This document shows, piece after piece, positions 16,354 through 23,740 of a stretch of DNA of 64,000 nt (the stretch's first letter is position 1; the number at the start of each line of letters is the position of its first letter). Made by a program: the position numbers and the translations under genes. This DNA comes from UBA1444 sp964521625 (GTDB lineage: Bacteria; Bacillota; Negativicutes; UBA1444), in NCBI GenBank assembly GCA_964521625.1, contig CAZFSM010000002.1, positions 161,679 to 225,678 on the forward strand, in the 5' to 3' direction. Under the pieces are notes generated by a model. It did no database searches. It saw only the letters and a list, made by a program, of their open reading frames with translations, and was not told the origin of the DNA.

Positions 16354-17094
16354 ATGCGTATTGATATCGTATCGTTGTTTCCCGAAATGTTTGACGGTCC
16401 GCTTGGTTGCAGCATCATCGGCCGTGCCCGCGACGCAGGACTGGTCGAGGTGAACGTGGTTAACCCGCGCGATTTTACCACCGACAAGCACCACATCGTC
16501 GACGACTATCCATTTGGCGGCGGGTCCGGCATGGTGATGAAACCGGAGCCGTTTTTTGTCTGTGTCGAGAGCCTGCTTCCCGACTCGGCGGCGACCAAAC
16601 CGCGCGTGATTCTGATGAGCCCGGTCGCGCCCCGCTTTTGCCAGGCAGACGCCGAACGGTTAAGTCAGTATGATCACGTTATTTTGTTGTGCGGACACTA
16701 CGAGGGGGTCGATGAGCGGGTGCGCGAGCATCTGTGCGATGAGGCGCTGTCGATTGGCGACTATGTGCTTACCGGCGGTGAATTGCCGGCGATGATCGTC
16801 ACTGATACTATCGTCCGTCTGTTACCGGGAGTTCTTGGCGCCGATAATGGCGCCGCAGAAGATTCCTATTCGTCTGGCCTGCTGGAGTATCCGCAATATA
16901 CTAGGCCTCGTCAATACCGTGAATGGGAAGTACCACCGGTGTTGCTGTCAGGCAATCACGCAGAAATTAATCGCTGGCGCAGGCAGCAATCGTTGCAACG
17001 AACTTGGGAAATACGGCCAGAATTATTGGACGTTGCGCTCTTATCGCCGGCTGATCAAAAGTATTTGGCGGCTCTAAAAAAAAACAAGGCTTAA
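16354..17094 (+). CDS. trmD: TrmD, tRNA (guanine-N1)-methyltransferase (m1G37)
   Basis: SPOUT-family methyltransferase that places m1G37 to prevent frameshifting. 246 residues. The conserved start MRIDIVSLFPEMF selects ATG 16354 rather than the TTG at 16342. The trefoil-knot SAM site is seen in LLCGHYEGVDERV and SIGDYVLTGGELPA; RLLPGVLG, SGLLEYPQYTRP and LSGNHAEI are further signatures with the catalytic Asp and Arg regions. No terminator separates it from the rplS promoter/leader. Confidence 0.97.
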   Translation: MRIDIVSLFPEMFDGPLGCSIIGRARDAGLVEVNVVNPRDFTTDKHHIVDDYPFGGGSGMVMKPEPFFVCVESLLPDSAATKPRVILMSPVAPRFCQADAERLSQYDHVILLCGHYEGVDERVREHLCDEALSIGDYVLTGGELPAMIVTDTIVRLLPGVLGADNGAAEDSYSSGLLEYPQYTRPRQYREWEVPPVLLSGNHAEINRWRRQQSLQRTWEIRPELLDVALLSPADQKYLAALKKNKA

Positions 17095-17102
17095 ATTGGG
17101 CC

Positions 17103-17137
17103 TTGGCATTGTGTTTATAAATCAGTTATGATACAAT
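17103..17137 (+). promoter_or_regulatory. Predicted promoter of rplS
   Basis: TTGGCA (17103-17108) and TATGAT (17127-17132) with an 18-base spacer; an overlapping TACAAT (17132-17137) is a second possible -10. Either would start an RNA with a leader of about 65-70 bases before rplS. Confidence 0.55.
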
Positions 17138-17152
17138 TTCTGTGTTTATACA

Positions 17153-17191
17153 GGATGGTCCGCTGAGTGGTAATGACCGCCATGAACATCC
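17153..17191 (+). ncRNA. Candidate L19 autoregulatory leader
   Basis: The rplS leader can fold as GGATG (17153-17157) with CATCC (17187-17191) enclosing GGTC (17157-17160) with GACC (17175-17178), just upstream of the SD. L19 leaders with feedback function are described in Bacillota. I cannot check the match to the known covariance model. Confidence 0.45.
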
Positions 17192-17209
17192 GATGAAGGG
17201 GGAACAATC

Positions 17210-17551
17210 ATGGATATTATCAGGATTTTGGAACAGGAACAGTTGCGTACCGACATTCCCGCATTTCGGCCGGGAGACACCGTAAGGGTTCAGGTAAAGG
17301 TTGTTGAAGGAACCCGCGAGCGTCTGCAGGCTTTTGAAGGTCTGGTTATTGGTCGCAGTGGCGGCAGTTCCCGCGAAACATTCACCGTTCGTCGTATCTC
17401 TTACGGCATCGGCGTGGAAAGAACTTTCCCGGTGCATTCTCCGCGTGTTGAAAAAATCGAAGTCGTTCGTCGCGGCGTGGTTCGTCGTGCCAAACTCTTC
17501 TATCTGCGCAAACTGACTGGTAAAGCAGCCCGAATTAAAGAAAAACGCTAG
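17210..17551 (+). CDS. rplS: 50S ribosomal protein L19
   Basis: Large-subunit protein at the 30S-50S interface, 113 residues. FRPGDTVRVQVKVVEGTRER, FEGLVIGR and GVERTFPVHSPRVEKIEV are conserved. ATG 17210 has GAAGGGGG upstream. It has its own predicted promoter and structured leader and is followed by a terminator, so it can be expressed on its own. Confidence 0.98.
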   Translation: MDIIRILEQEQLRTDIPAFRPGDTVRVQVKVVEGTRERLQAFEGLVIGRSGGSSRETFTVRRISYGIGVERTFPVHSPRVEKIEVVRRGVVRRAKLFYLRKLTGKAARIKEKR

Positions 17552-17565
17552 AATTTTAACGAGAG

Positions 17566-17595
17566 AAAAGGGGCTGCGAGCAGTCCCTTTTTCTT
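17566..17595 (+). terminator. Intrinsic terminator of rplS
   Basis: A 10-bp stem (17567-17576 with 17581-17590, one mismatched G-T pair) with a 4-base loop continues into a T-rich tail, 15 bases after the rplS stop. Confidence 0.85.
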
Positions 17596-17620
17596 CATTT
17601 GCGGGAGAGGTCGTGTTTTT

Positions 17621-18148
17621 TTGTCAACGATCAATTGGGGTCAGGAAGTCAAGGACTGGGTTGTATCAATACTTATCGCGGTAGTATTGGCCCTGTTCAT
17701 CCGTTATTTTATCGTGGAACTGTATCTTGTTGAGGGGCCTTCGATGAGACCGACATTGGTTCACAGCGAACGACTGGTTGTCAACAAGTTCCTCTATTAT
17801 TTCCGCACACCGGAGCGTGGCGAAATTATTGTATTCCGTTATCCCCGCGATCCGAGTCGCGATTTTATCAAGCGCGTAATCGGCGTTCCGGGCGATGTGA
17901 TTGAAGTGCAGCAGGGTCAGGTTTATCGTAATGGTGAATTGCTTAAAGAACCGTATATATTGGAGCTGATCCGCGGAAATTTCCCGGCGACCAAGGTGCC
18001 GGAAGGGCATTTATTTGCCATGGGTGATAACCGAAATAACTCAGAGGATAGTCGTTCCCGAGCGGTTGGCTTTGTACCGTTCCAAATGGTTAAAGGCAAA
18101 GCTATGCTGGTATTTTGGCCGCCTTCAGAGTTTAAGACGTTACCGTAA
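17621..18148 (+). CDS. lepB: Signal peptidase I
   Basis: Membrane serine protease that removes signal peptides from secreted proteins. 175 residues with one N-terminal membrane helix (about 13-33), the single-span form usual in Gram-positive-type SipS. Catalytic Ser41 is in EGPSMRPT and Lys84 in FIKRVIGVPGD; box E is seen in GDNRNNSEDSR. The start is TTG 17621 with GAGAGG 10 bases upstream; no ATG is available near the conserved N-terminus. It follows the rplS terminator and is 12 bases before rbgA. Confidence 0.96.
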   Translation: MSTINWGQEVKDWVVSILIAVVLALFIRYFIVELYLVEGPSMRPTLVHSERLVVNKFLYYFRTPERGEIIVFRYPRDPSRDFIKRVIGVPGDVIEVQQGQVYRNGELLKEPYILELIRGNFPATKVPEGHLFAMGDNRNNSEDSRSRAVGFVPFQMVKGKAMLVFWPPSEFKTLP

Positions 18149-18160
18149 TGAGTTATATTT

Positions 18161-19024
18161 ATGAGTAAAACAATTCAGTGGTACCCTGGCCACATGGCCA
18201 AAGCAACGCGGATTCTTGCCGATGACCTCAAGGTGGTAGACGTGGTTATTGAGGTTCTGGACGCCCGCCTGCCTCGCAGCAGCGCTAATCCGGTGCTGCA
18301 AGAACTGATCGGGACCCGCCCGGCAGTGATCGCGCTAAACAAATCGGATCTGGCTGATCCCACAGTTACCGAAGCCTGGGTGCGTTATTTTGAAAAGCAC
18401 GGTCGCCCTGCTGCTTTGATCAACGCGGTGGAAGGCAAAGGGATGCGGAATTTAATTCAAAAAGCCAAGCAGGCCGGTGCGCCGGCGCTGGAAAAACTGA
18501 CCAAGAAGGGCTTGCGACCGCGTCCGGTTCGCGTGATGATTATCGGGATTCCCAATGTCGGTAAGTCTTCGTTGGTCAATCGGGTTGTTAAGGCTGCGAT
18601 GACCAAAACCGGCGATAAGCCGGGAGTTACGCGTGGGCGGCAATGGATACGGGTCGATGGCGAGGTTGACTTGCTGGATACGCCGGGTATCTTACCGCCG
18701 AGTCTGCCGAATCAACAAAGCGCTTTGCTACTGGGAATTTGCGGCGCAATCAAAGATACGATTTATGATACGGGTGAGGCAGCGCTGGAACTGATTCGCC
18801 AGATGGAAATCCGTTATCCAGGAAAATTCCAGGAACGCTTTCTAAAAGGAAAGCCGGTTGTGGGAACTACGACCGAAGAACTGCTGGAGCAGGCGGCAAA
18901 AGCACAAGGTCAGCTCGGCAAAGAGGGGATAGTGCAGACAGAAAATATGGCCCGGATGCTGTTGGCAGATTTTCGTCAGGGCCGACTGGGGCCGATCACT
19001 TTTGAAGCGCCAGACGAAAAATAG
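18161..19024 (+). CDS. rbgA: RbgA (YlqF), ribosome biogenesis GTPase
   Basis: Circularly permuted GTPase required for late 50S assembly. 287 residues. Motif order is permuted as expected: NKSDLAD (G4) before GIPNVGKSSLVN (G1) and DTPGILPP (G3). The N-terminal QWYPGHMAKA is the family hallmark with the catalytic His region. C-terminal ANTAR-like helical domain follows. ATG 18161 has only a weak SD. It overlaps the rnhB start by 23 bases. Confidence 0.97.
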   Translation: MSKTIQWYPGHMAKATRILADDLKVVDVVIEVLDARLPRSSANPVLQELIGTRPAVIALNKSDLADPTVTEAWVRYFEKHGRPAALINAVEGKGMRNLIQKAKQAGAPALEKLTKKGLRPRPVRVMIIGIPNVGKSSLVNRVVKAAMTKTGDKPGVTRGRQWIRVDGEVDLLDTPGILPPSLPNQQSALLLGICGAIKDTIYDTGEAALELIRQMEIRYPGKFQERFLKGKPVVGTTTEELLEQAAKAQGQLGKEGIVQTENMARMLLADFRQGRLGPITFEAPDEK

Positions 19025-19691
19025 TCAGTTGCAGTCAGGCTTATTTGACGATGCAGGTCCGCGAATCACCGACGGCTTGTTTGCTTATGAGCGATACTGG
19101 ACTAGCCAAGGCTACCCGGTGATTGCCGGTACCGATGAAGCTGGCCGCGGTCCGCTGGCTGGCCCGGTGGTTGCCGCTGCGGTAATTTTGCCAGCGGAAA
19201 TCGATATTCCCTATTTAAATGATTCAAAGCAACTGACTGATCGTCGCCGTCGGCTCTTAATTGACGAAGTGCAGTCGAAAGCAGTTGCCTATGCCTGGAG
19301 CCGAATCGACCCGGTCGACATCGACCGAATTAATATTTACCAGGCATCGCGTCTGGCGATGATGCAGGCGCTATCAGGGCTGAGTCACTCGTTTGATCTG
19401 GTGTTGTCTGATGCAATGCCATTACCCGATTTGACGGTTCCTTGTGTACCAATAGTCCACGGCGATGCACTTAGCGCCAGTATTGCCGCTGCGTCGATCA
19501 TTGCCAAGGTAACCAGGGATCGGATCATGGAAGAGTATGATTCGCTATATCCTGAATATGGTTTTCGACAACATAAGGGGTATGGAACGGCAGCCCACTT
19601 GAAAGCAATTCTGACGTTTGGTCCCTGTTCCATTCATCGGCGAAGTTTTGCGCCAGTCAAATCATGGAGGTCATTGACCGATGAAGATTGA
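19002..19691 (+). CDS. rnhB: Ribonuclease HII
   Basis: Endonuclease that removes ribonucleotides from DNA hybrids. 229 residues. The active-site Asp45-Glu46 lie in AGTDEAGRGPLAGPV, and the third acidic residue is Asp137 in LVLSDAMPL; KVTRDRIM and the C-terminal HKGYGTAAH and HRRSFAPVK are conserved. The frame opens at TTG 19002 inside rbgA, with GGGG 10 bases upstream; TTG 19029 is another option, so the first residues are uncertain. The 3' end overlaps the next gene by 11 bases. Confidence 0.95.
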   Translation: MKRQTKNSQLQSGLFDDAGPRITDGLFAYERYWTSQGYPVIAGTDEAGRGPLAGPVVAAAVILPAEIDIPYLNDSKQLTDRRRRLLIDEVQSKAVAYAWSRIDPVDIDRINIYQASRLAMMQALSGLSHSFDLVLSDAMPLPDLTVPCVPIVHGDALSASIAAASIIAKVTRDRIMEEYDSLYPEYGFRQHKGYGTAAHLKAILTFGPCSIHRRSFAPVKSWRSLTDED

Positions 19692-21438
19692 CGAGTTCAT
19701 TCGGGAAACGATGGTCAAAATGGAACCAGCCGCCAAAGGAAAAGTGGAGGCTGGTATTTCGGCGTCGCCGGAGCTAGGTGCTTTGCTTGCAGACAGCATG
19801 CCGGATGCAGATTTTTTCTTTCCGGATTTGTTGCAGGCGTTTGGCAAATTACTTTCACGTCGGCAGGAATTATTTGATGTATTGCCGCAATCTGTGCAAA
19901 GCAGATTGCCAGAAACGCCTGGATCTTCAGCATCACCGCAAACTGTTACGGCGCGTTCGCCTGAGAGCACGCCAACAGTCAACCCAACCTTTCCTCAAGG
20001 GGTATCAGGGTTAGCACGTGACAGCCGAATGGTGATGGATACACTGCGTCAGATCATATCAGAGCTGGAATTTGTTGAGCGTGTACCGGGTTTGGAAAAA
20101 ATAGTTGTTGCTCAGACGCCAAAGCTTGAACCCGGTTTATTCAACCGAGAAATACTCGATAGTCAACCAACAAATTCGACCACTACACTACCGCCAGTGT
20201 CCATGGAAGAAATCCCCGAGCTTGTTAAAGTTACGCTTCAAGCGCTGCAGTCGACGGTGGCATCGGGAAATGCGCCGCTAAGTCCACCCCTGCTTTTTCT
20301 TCGCCAGGCAGCGCAAGCGCTGCAGTCCGGACAGCTTACCCCGGAGTTTTCTGAATGGGTTGACGAAGTTGCGACAACGATTGACCAGAAATCAAACAAT
20401 TCAGAGCTGGAGCCGGTTTTAGCAAAATGGCTGAACCAAGTGGATCCGAAAATTTTGCGGTTAGCGCAAACAATTGGCAGACCGGAACTGGTCCGTGTGT
20501 GGGCGGCTGTTCAGGAACTTTCTGCAACTCCGACACGTACTACGCAGGCCATGGCTGCGCCAACAGCAAATCTGCCTTTGCCTGCACCTAGCCCAGGCAA
20601 TACGACATTACCAGCATCGCAAGACAATTTGCATTTCCTGCGGTCAGTTGTGGAAAAGATTGCTGATTTGTCGGTGACGGCACAGCCTTCTGCAGCAAAT
20701 ACACAACAGGGGACGACATCACAAGCTGGCCGGTTTGAACTGCTGTTGTCGTCAGTGGCTGCTCGCCCGGAACTATTAGAAAAATTGATCGCTTTTTTGC
20801 CGCGAACCTTGCCGACAAAGGAATTATTGCAGACCGGTAAAGCAATGCCGGCGACTTATGAGACATTGACGCAGGCGGCTCCCAAATGGCTTAAGGCAAT
20901 GGTTGAGCGAGAAGGAAAGCCGGTGATATTACAATTCTGGGTAGCCGCAAAAGTGGCTGACCTGGAGCCGTGGCTGAAAATGGAACGCCTGGAGCGGCAG
21001 CAATTGATAGCGGTACTTAAAGAACTTAACACTACATTTGAGCAACCGGAAGCATTTCGGACACCTCGTGAAGATACAAATTCCCGTAGTTTCATGATGC
21101 AGATTCCATTGTATGCTCCTGGGCAAGAAACGCCATATCCAGCACTTATCCAGGTGTTCGAGGAAAAAAAAGAACGCGGAAATGGGCAATTGCCAGAACA
21201 GGAAGTCTGGGTCCGTGTTTCATTGGAAACTGACCATATAGGGACAGTCGACCTCAGCTTCCGGCTTCAGGACAAAAAATACCTGTCCATATTCAGTCGG
21301 TTTGCCAATCCGGATGCGGCATCGGAGTTTAGGGCATCCTTGCCGGAATTGCGTAAAGAGATGGCAGGGACTTCATTGGAACTTAAGAAAATTGCCGTAG
21401 CCGGCAGAATTCATCCCGGAGGCACGGGAAATGGATAA
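19681..21438 (+). CDS. YlqG-like protein with FliK-like C-terminal domain
   Basis: 585-residue protein in the place of B. subtilis ylqG. Residues 1-350 are low-complexity (Ala, Pro, Thr, Gln, Leu) with helical stretches. Residues about 470-565 look folded. From His519, the segment HIGTVDLSF...ASLPELRKEM aligns almost without gaps to the FliK C-terminal core of this genome (HLGEVTVKI...SSLSQLKQEM, gene at 39626): conserved L-x-x-(E/D)-H-(L/I)-G-x-V, then SL-x-x-L-(K/R)-x-EM, over 42-43 residues. This is a direct sequence observation. FliK normally measures the hook and flips FlhB specificity. ATG 19681 has GGAGG at 19666-19670. It overlaps ylqH by 8 bases. Function unknown; a role in export switching is inference. 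Confidence 0.8.
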   Translation: MKIDEFIRETMVKMEPAAKGKVEAGISASPELGALLADSMPDADFFFPDLLQAFGKLLSRRQELFDVLPQSVQSRLPETPGSSASPQTVTARSPESTPTVNPTFPQGVSGLARDSRMVMDTLRQIISELEFVERVPGLEKIVVAQTPKLEPGLFNREILDSQPTNSTTTLPPVSMEEIPELVKVTLQALQSTVASGNAPLSPPLLFLRQAAQALQSGQLTPEFSEWVDEVATTIDQKSNNSELEPVLAKWLNQVDPKILRLAQTIGRPELVRVWAAVQELSATPTRTTQAMAAPTANLPLPAPSPGNTTLPASQDNLHFLRSVVEKIADLSVTAQPSAANTQQGTTSQAGRFELLLSSVAARPELLEKLIAFLPRTLPTKELLQTGKAMPATYETLTQAAPKWLKAMVEREGKPVILQFWVAAKVADLEPWLKMERLERQQLIAVLKELNTTFEQPEAFRTPREDTNSRSFMMQIPLYAPGQETPYPALIQVFEEKKERGNGQLPEQEVWVRVSLETDHIGTVDLSFRLQDKKYLSIFSRFANPDAASEFRASLPELRKEMAGTSLELKKIAVAGRIHPGGTGNG

Positions 21439-21730
21439 CGCAAAAAAGAACCCACAACAGGAAGCGGTAGCTATCCGTTATGATCGGGACCGGGAAAATG
21501 CCCCCCGGGTCGTTGCCAAAGGCAAAGGGTTTGTTGCCGAACAGTTACTGGCCATCGCCAGGCGTCATGCAGTTCCGGTTTATCAGAATCAAGCCGTTAC
21601 CCAGCTGTTGATGGCAGTGGAACTGGACCGGGAAATCCCGCCGGAGTTATATCAGGCTGTTGCCAATGTACTGGCGTATGTCTACCGAATGGATGGTCGG
21701 GCGGCCGAAAAAGCAAAGGCCAGCCGATGA
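21431..21730 (+). CDS. YlqH/FlhX, stand-alone FlhB C-terminal domain homologue
   Basis: 99-residue soluble protein matching the cytoplasmic C-terminal domain of the flagellar export switch FlhB. Against FlhB of this window (gene at 50364), NPTHFAVALKY corresponds to NPQQEAVAIRY, APTVVAKGADFIA to APRVVAKGKGFVA, and IPPDLYKAVAEVLAYVYR to IPPELYQAVANVLAYVYR. The protein thus starts just before the autocleavage site, whose catalytic Asn-Pro is kept but Thr-His is replaced by Gln-Gln, so it should not cleave. It has no membrane part. ATG 21431 has GGAGG 8 bases upstream. The adjacency to a FliK-like protein is notable. In Campylobacter an FlhX of this kind can stand in for the FlhB C-terminus. Confidence 0.9.
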   Translation: MDNAKKNPQQEAVAIRYDRDRENAPRVVAKGKGFVAEQLLAIARRHAVPVYQNQAVTQLLMAVELDREIPPELYQAVANVLAYVYRMDGRAAEKAKASR

Positions 21731-22095
21731 AAAAAATGAACTGTGTTGAAAAAGGCCACCGCGGAGAGGACCTCGCGGTGGCCTTTTTATTTGCAAAGGG
21801 GTATCGGATATTAACCAGGAACTGGCGGATCAAAGCGGGTGAAATTGATATTATCGCTCAAGATGGCGATACGCTGGTATTTTGCGAAGTGAAAAGTCGT
21901 AGCAGTATACGGTTTGGCACAGGAGCTGAAGCGGTCGACGGTCGCAAGCAGCGAAAAATTATGCAGGTGGCAACTCTCTACCTGCAACGATATCGTTTAT
22001 CAAACCAGCGTTGCCGGTTTGATGTAATCGAAATACTGCAACCTGAGCAGGATCAACCGCAGATCCAACACTTCATCAACGCATTCAGCGGGTAA
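21727..22095 (+). CDS. YraN/UPF0102 family nuclease-like protein
   Basis: 122 residues of the YraN family, which has a restriction-endonuclease-like fold. The PD-(D/E)xK-type core is visible as GEIDIIAQDGDTLVFCEVKSR (quoted in part: GEIDII and VFCEVKSRS), and the family N-terminus GHRGEDLAVAFL is intact. Function in the cell is not settled; homologues are linked to DNA uptake or repair by context, and here it lies beside yifB/comM and upstream of dprA. The start ATG overlaps the ylqH stop (ATGA). The 5' coding part contains a perfect terminator-like hairpin (21749-21788). Confidence 0.93.
   Translation: MKKMNCVEKGHRGEDLAVAFLFAKGYRILTRNWRIKAGEIDIIAQDGDTLVFCEVKSRSSIRFGTGAEAVDGRKQRKIMQVATLYLQRYRLSNQRCRFDVIEILQPEQDQPQIQHFINAFSG
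21749..21788 (+). terminator. Perfect terminator-like hairpin inside the yraN coding sequence
   Basis: 15-bp perfect arms (21749-21763 and 21774-21788), A5 at the start and T5 at the end, core GGCCACCGCG, 10-base loop. It encodes part of the conserved N-terminus, so it is coding and structural at the same time. Whether it stops polymerase depends on ribosome cover. Confidence 0.7.
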
Positions 22096-22106
22096 GGAGG
22101 AATTTT

Positions 22107-23651
22107 ATGTTTGCCAAAACGTTCGGCGCAGGAATTTTAGGTCTTAATGGAGTATTATTCAGTATTGAGGTAGATATTTCCAATGGAATTCCTGGAATGG
22201 AAATCGTTGGTTTGCCGGATACTGCAGTGCGTGAGTCAAAAGAGAGAGTGCGGGCGGCAATCCGCAATGCCGGATATGAGGTTCCTTGTCGCCGGATAAC
22301 AGTCAATCTGGCGCCGGCGGATCAAAAAAAAGATGGATCAGGTCTGGATTTGCCGATAGCTATTGGGATCCTTGCTGCCTCGGAACAGCTAGCGGCACCA
22401 GCATTGGATGATGTAGTCCTGGTTGGCGAATTATCATTGGATGCAAAACTGCGGGGTATCAACGGCGTCTTGCCGATGGCGATTATGTGCCGTCAAACAG
22501 GCATAAAGCGGATTGTTTTGCCGGTAGAAAATGCCGCTGAAGCAAAAGTTGTTGATACGATAGGAGTAGTGGCTGTTGATAGTCTACAAGCCGCAATTGC
22601 AGCTATTACAGGTGATTTTTTAGAATTGATTGAATCTCCGCAATGCAATGATCCTAGAGTTGGCAAGCAATCATTGCAACAAAATGATGATTTTTGCGAT
22701 GTCCAAGGTCAGCTTGCCGCCAAGCGGGCACTGGAGATTGCTGCTGCGGGTGGACACAACGTCCTGATGACTGGGGCGCCAGGAGCAGGAAAAACCATGT
22801 TGGCCCGCCGGATCGCCTCAATATTGCCGCCAATGACCCAGGATGAAGCCTTGGAAGTAAGCAAAATTTATAGTGTTGCTGGTTTATTAGGGTCGGCGGC
22901 AGGTTTAGTCGAGCAGCGACCATTTCGCTCACCACATCACACTGTTTCGGCCGCAGCGATGGCTGGTGGCGGCAGAATCCCTAGGCCGGGCGAGGTTACA
23001 CTGGCGCACAATGGCGTGTTGTTTTTGGATGAACTGACCGAATTTCCCCGGCAGGTGCTGGAAGTATTGAGGCAACCGGTTGAAGATGGTCAGGTGACAG
23101 TTGCCCGAGTGAATTCGACGTATACTTATCCGTCGCGCTTTATGTTGATCCTTGCCATGAATCCATGTCCCTGCGGTTATTTTGGCGATTCGCTTCATGA
23201 ATGTTGCTGCAGTCCAGCAGAGATTAAGCGCTATCTGCGAAGGATATCCGGTCCCCTAATGGATCGAATTGACTTGCATATCAACGTACCACGTTTACGC
23301 TATGAAGAAATGGCAACAGAGCGGGTGACAGAGTCCTCAGCAGCCATAGCCGTGCGTGTTGCCGATGCACGCTTACGGCAGGCGGGTCGCCTTGCAGGGA
23401 TGGGTGTGTTTTGCAATGCACAGATGAATCACCGCCAGCTCAAAGGGCTGTGCCAGATTACTAGTGATGCGCAGGAAGTGTTGCGGCAAGCGTTCGAAAA
23501 AATGAAACTGAATGCTCGTGCTTATGACCGGATTATCAAAGTTGCGCAAACGATTGCCGATTTGTCAGGAGCGGAGAAAATCGAGCTTCCTCACATGGCG
23601 GAAGCAATACAAGTCCGTCTGGTTGTTGCCGCAAATAGTGGTGGATACTAA
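22107..23651 (+). CDS. YifB/ComM family AAA+ ATPase (magnesium-chelatase-like)
   Basis: 514-residue AAA+ protein. The N-terminal ChlI-like domain begins GLNGVLFSIEVDISNGIPGMEIVGLPD (quoted in part: GLPDTAVRESKERV), the ATPase core has Walker A GAPGAGKTML and Walker B LFLDELTEF, with NPCPCGYFGD and a C-terminal magnesium-chelatase domain. ComM homologues are hexameric helicases that extend branch migration during natural transformation. ATG 22107 has AAGGAGG. With dprA nearby this suggests DNA-uptake-linked functions. Usually adjacent to dprA; here four genes intervene. Confidence 0.95.
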   Translation: MFAKTFGAGILGLNGVLFSIEVDISNGIPGMEIVGLPDTAVRESKERVRAAIRNAGYEVPCRRITVNLAPADQKKDGSGLDLPIAIGILAASEQLAAPALDDVVLVGELSLDAKLRGINGVLPMAIMCRQTGIKRIVLPVENAAEAKVVDTIGVVAVDSLQAAIAAITGDFLELIESPQCNDPRVGKQSLQQNDDFCDVQGQLAAKRALEIAAAGGHNVLMTGAPGAGKTMLARRIASILPPMTQDEALEVSKIYSVAGLLGSAAGLVEQRPFRSPHHTVSAAAMAGGGRIPRPGEVTLAHNGVLFLDELTEFPRQVLEVLRQPVEDGQVTVARVNSTYTYPSRFMLILAMNPCPCGYFGDSLHECCCSPAEIKRYLRRISGPLMDRIDLHINVPRLRYEEMATERVTESSAAIAVRVADARLRQAGRLAGMGVFCNAQMNHRQLKGLCQITSDAQEVLRQAFEKMKLNARAYDRIIKVAQTIADLSGAEKIELPHMAEAIQVRLVVAANSGGY

Positions 23652-23700
23652 GGCTATATTTATTTTAAGAACTAAACAGACAATACTGATACAATTGGCG

Positions 23701-23733
23701 AAAAAAATAAAAGGCGTCGCTATGCGCGCCGCC
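23701..23733 (-). terminator. Intrinsic terminator of the nicotinate phosphoribosyltransferase gene
   Basis: Read on the minus strand, an 8-bp GC stem with one mismatch (23733-23726 with 23720-23713) is followed by TTTTATTTTTTT (complement of 23712-23701), 7 bases after the stop codon. It may also help end the convergent yifB transcript. Confidence 0.7.
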
Positions 23734-23740
23734 AAGAGGA

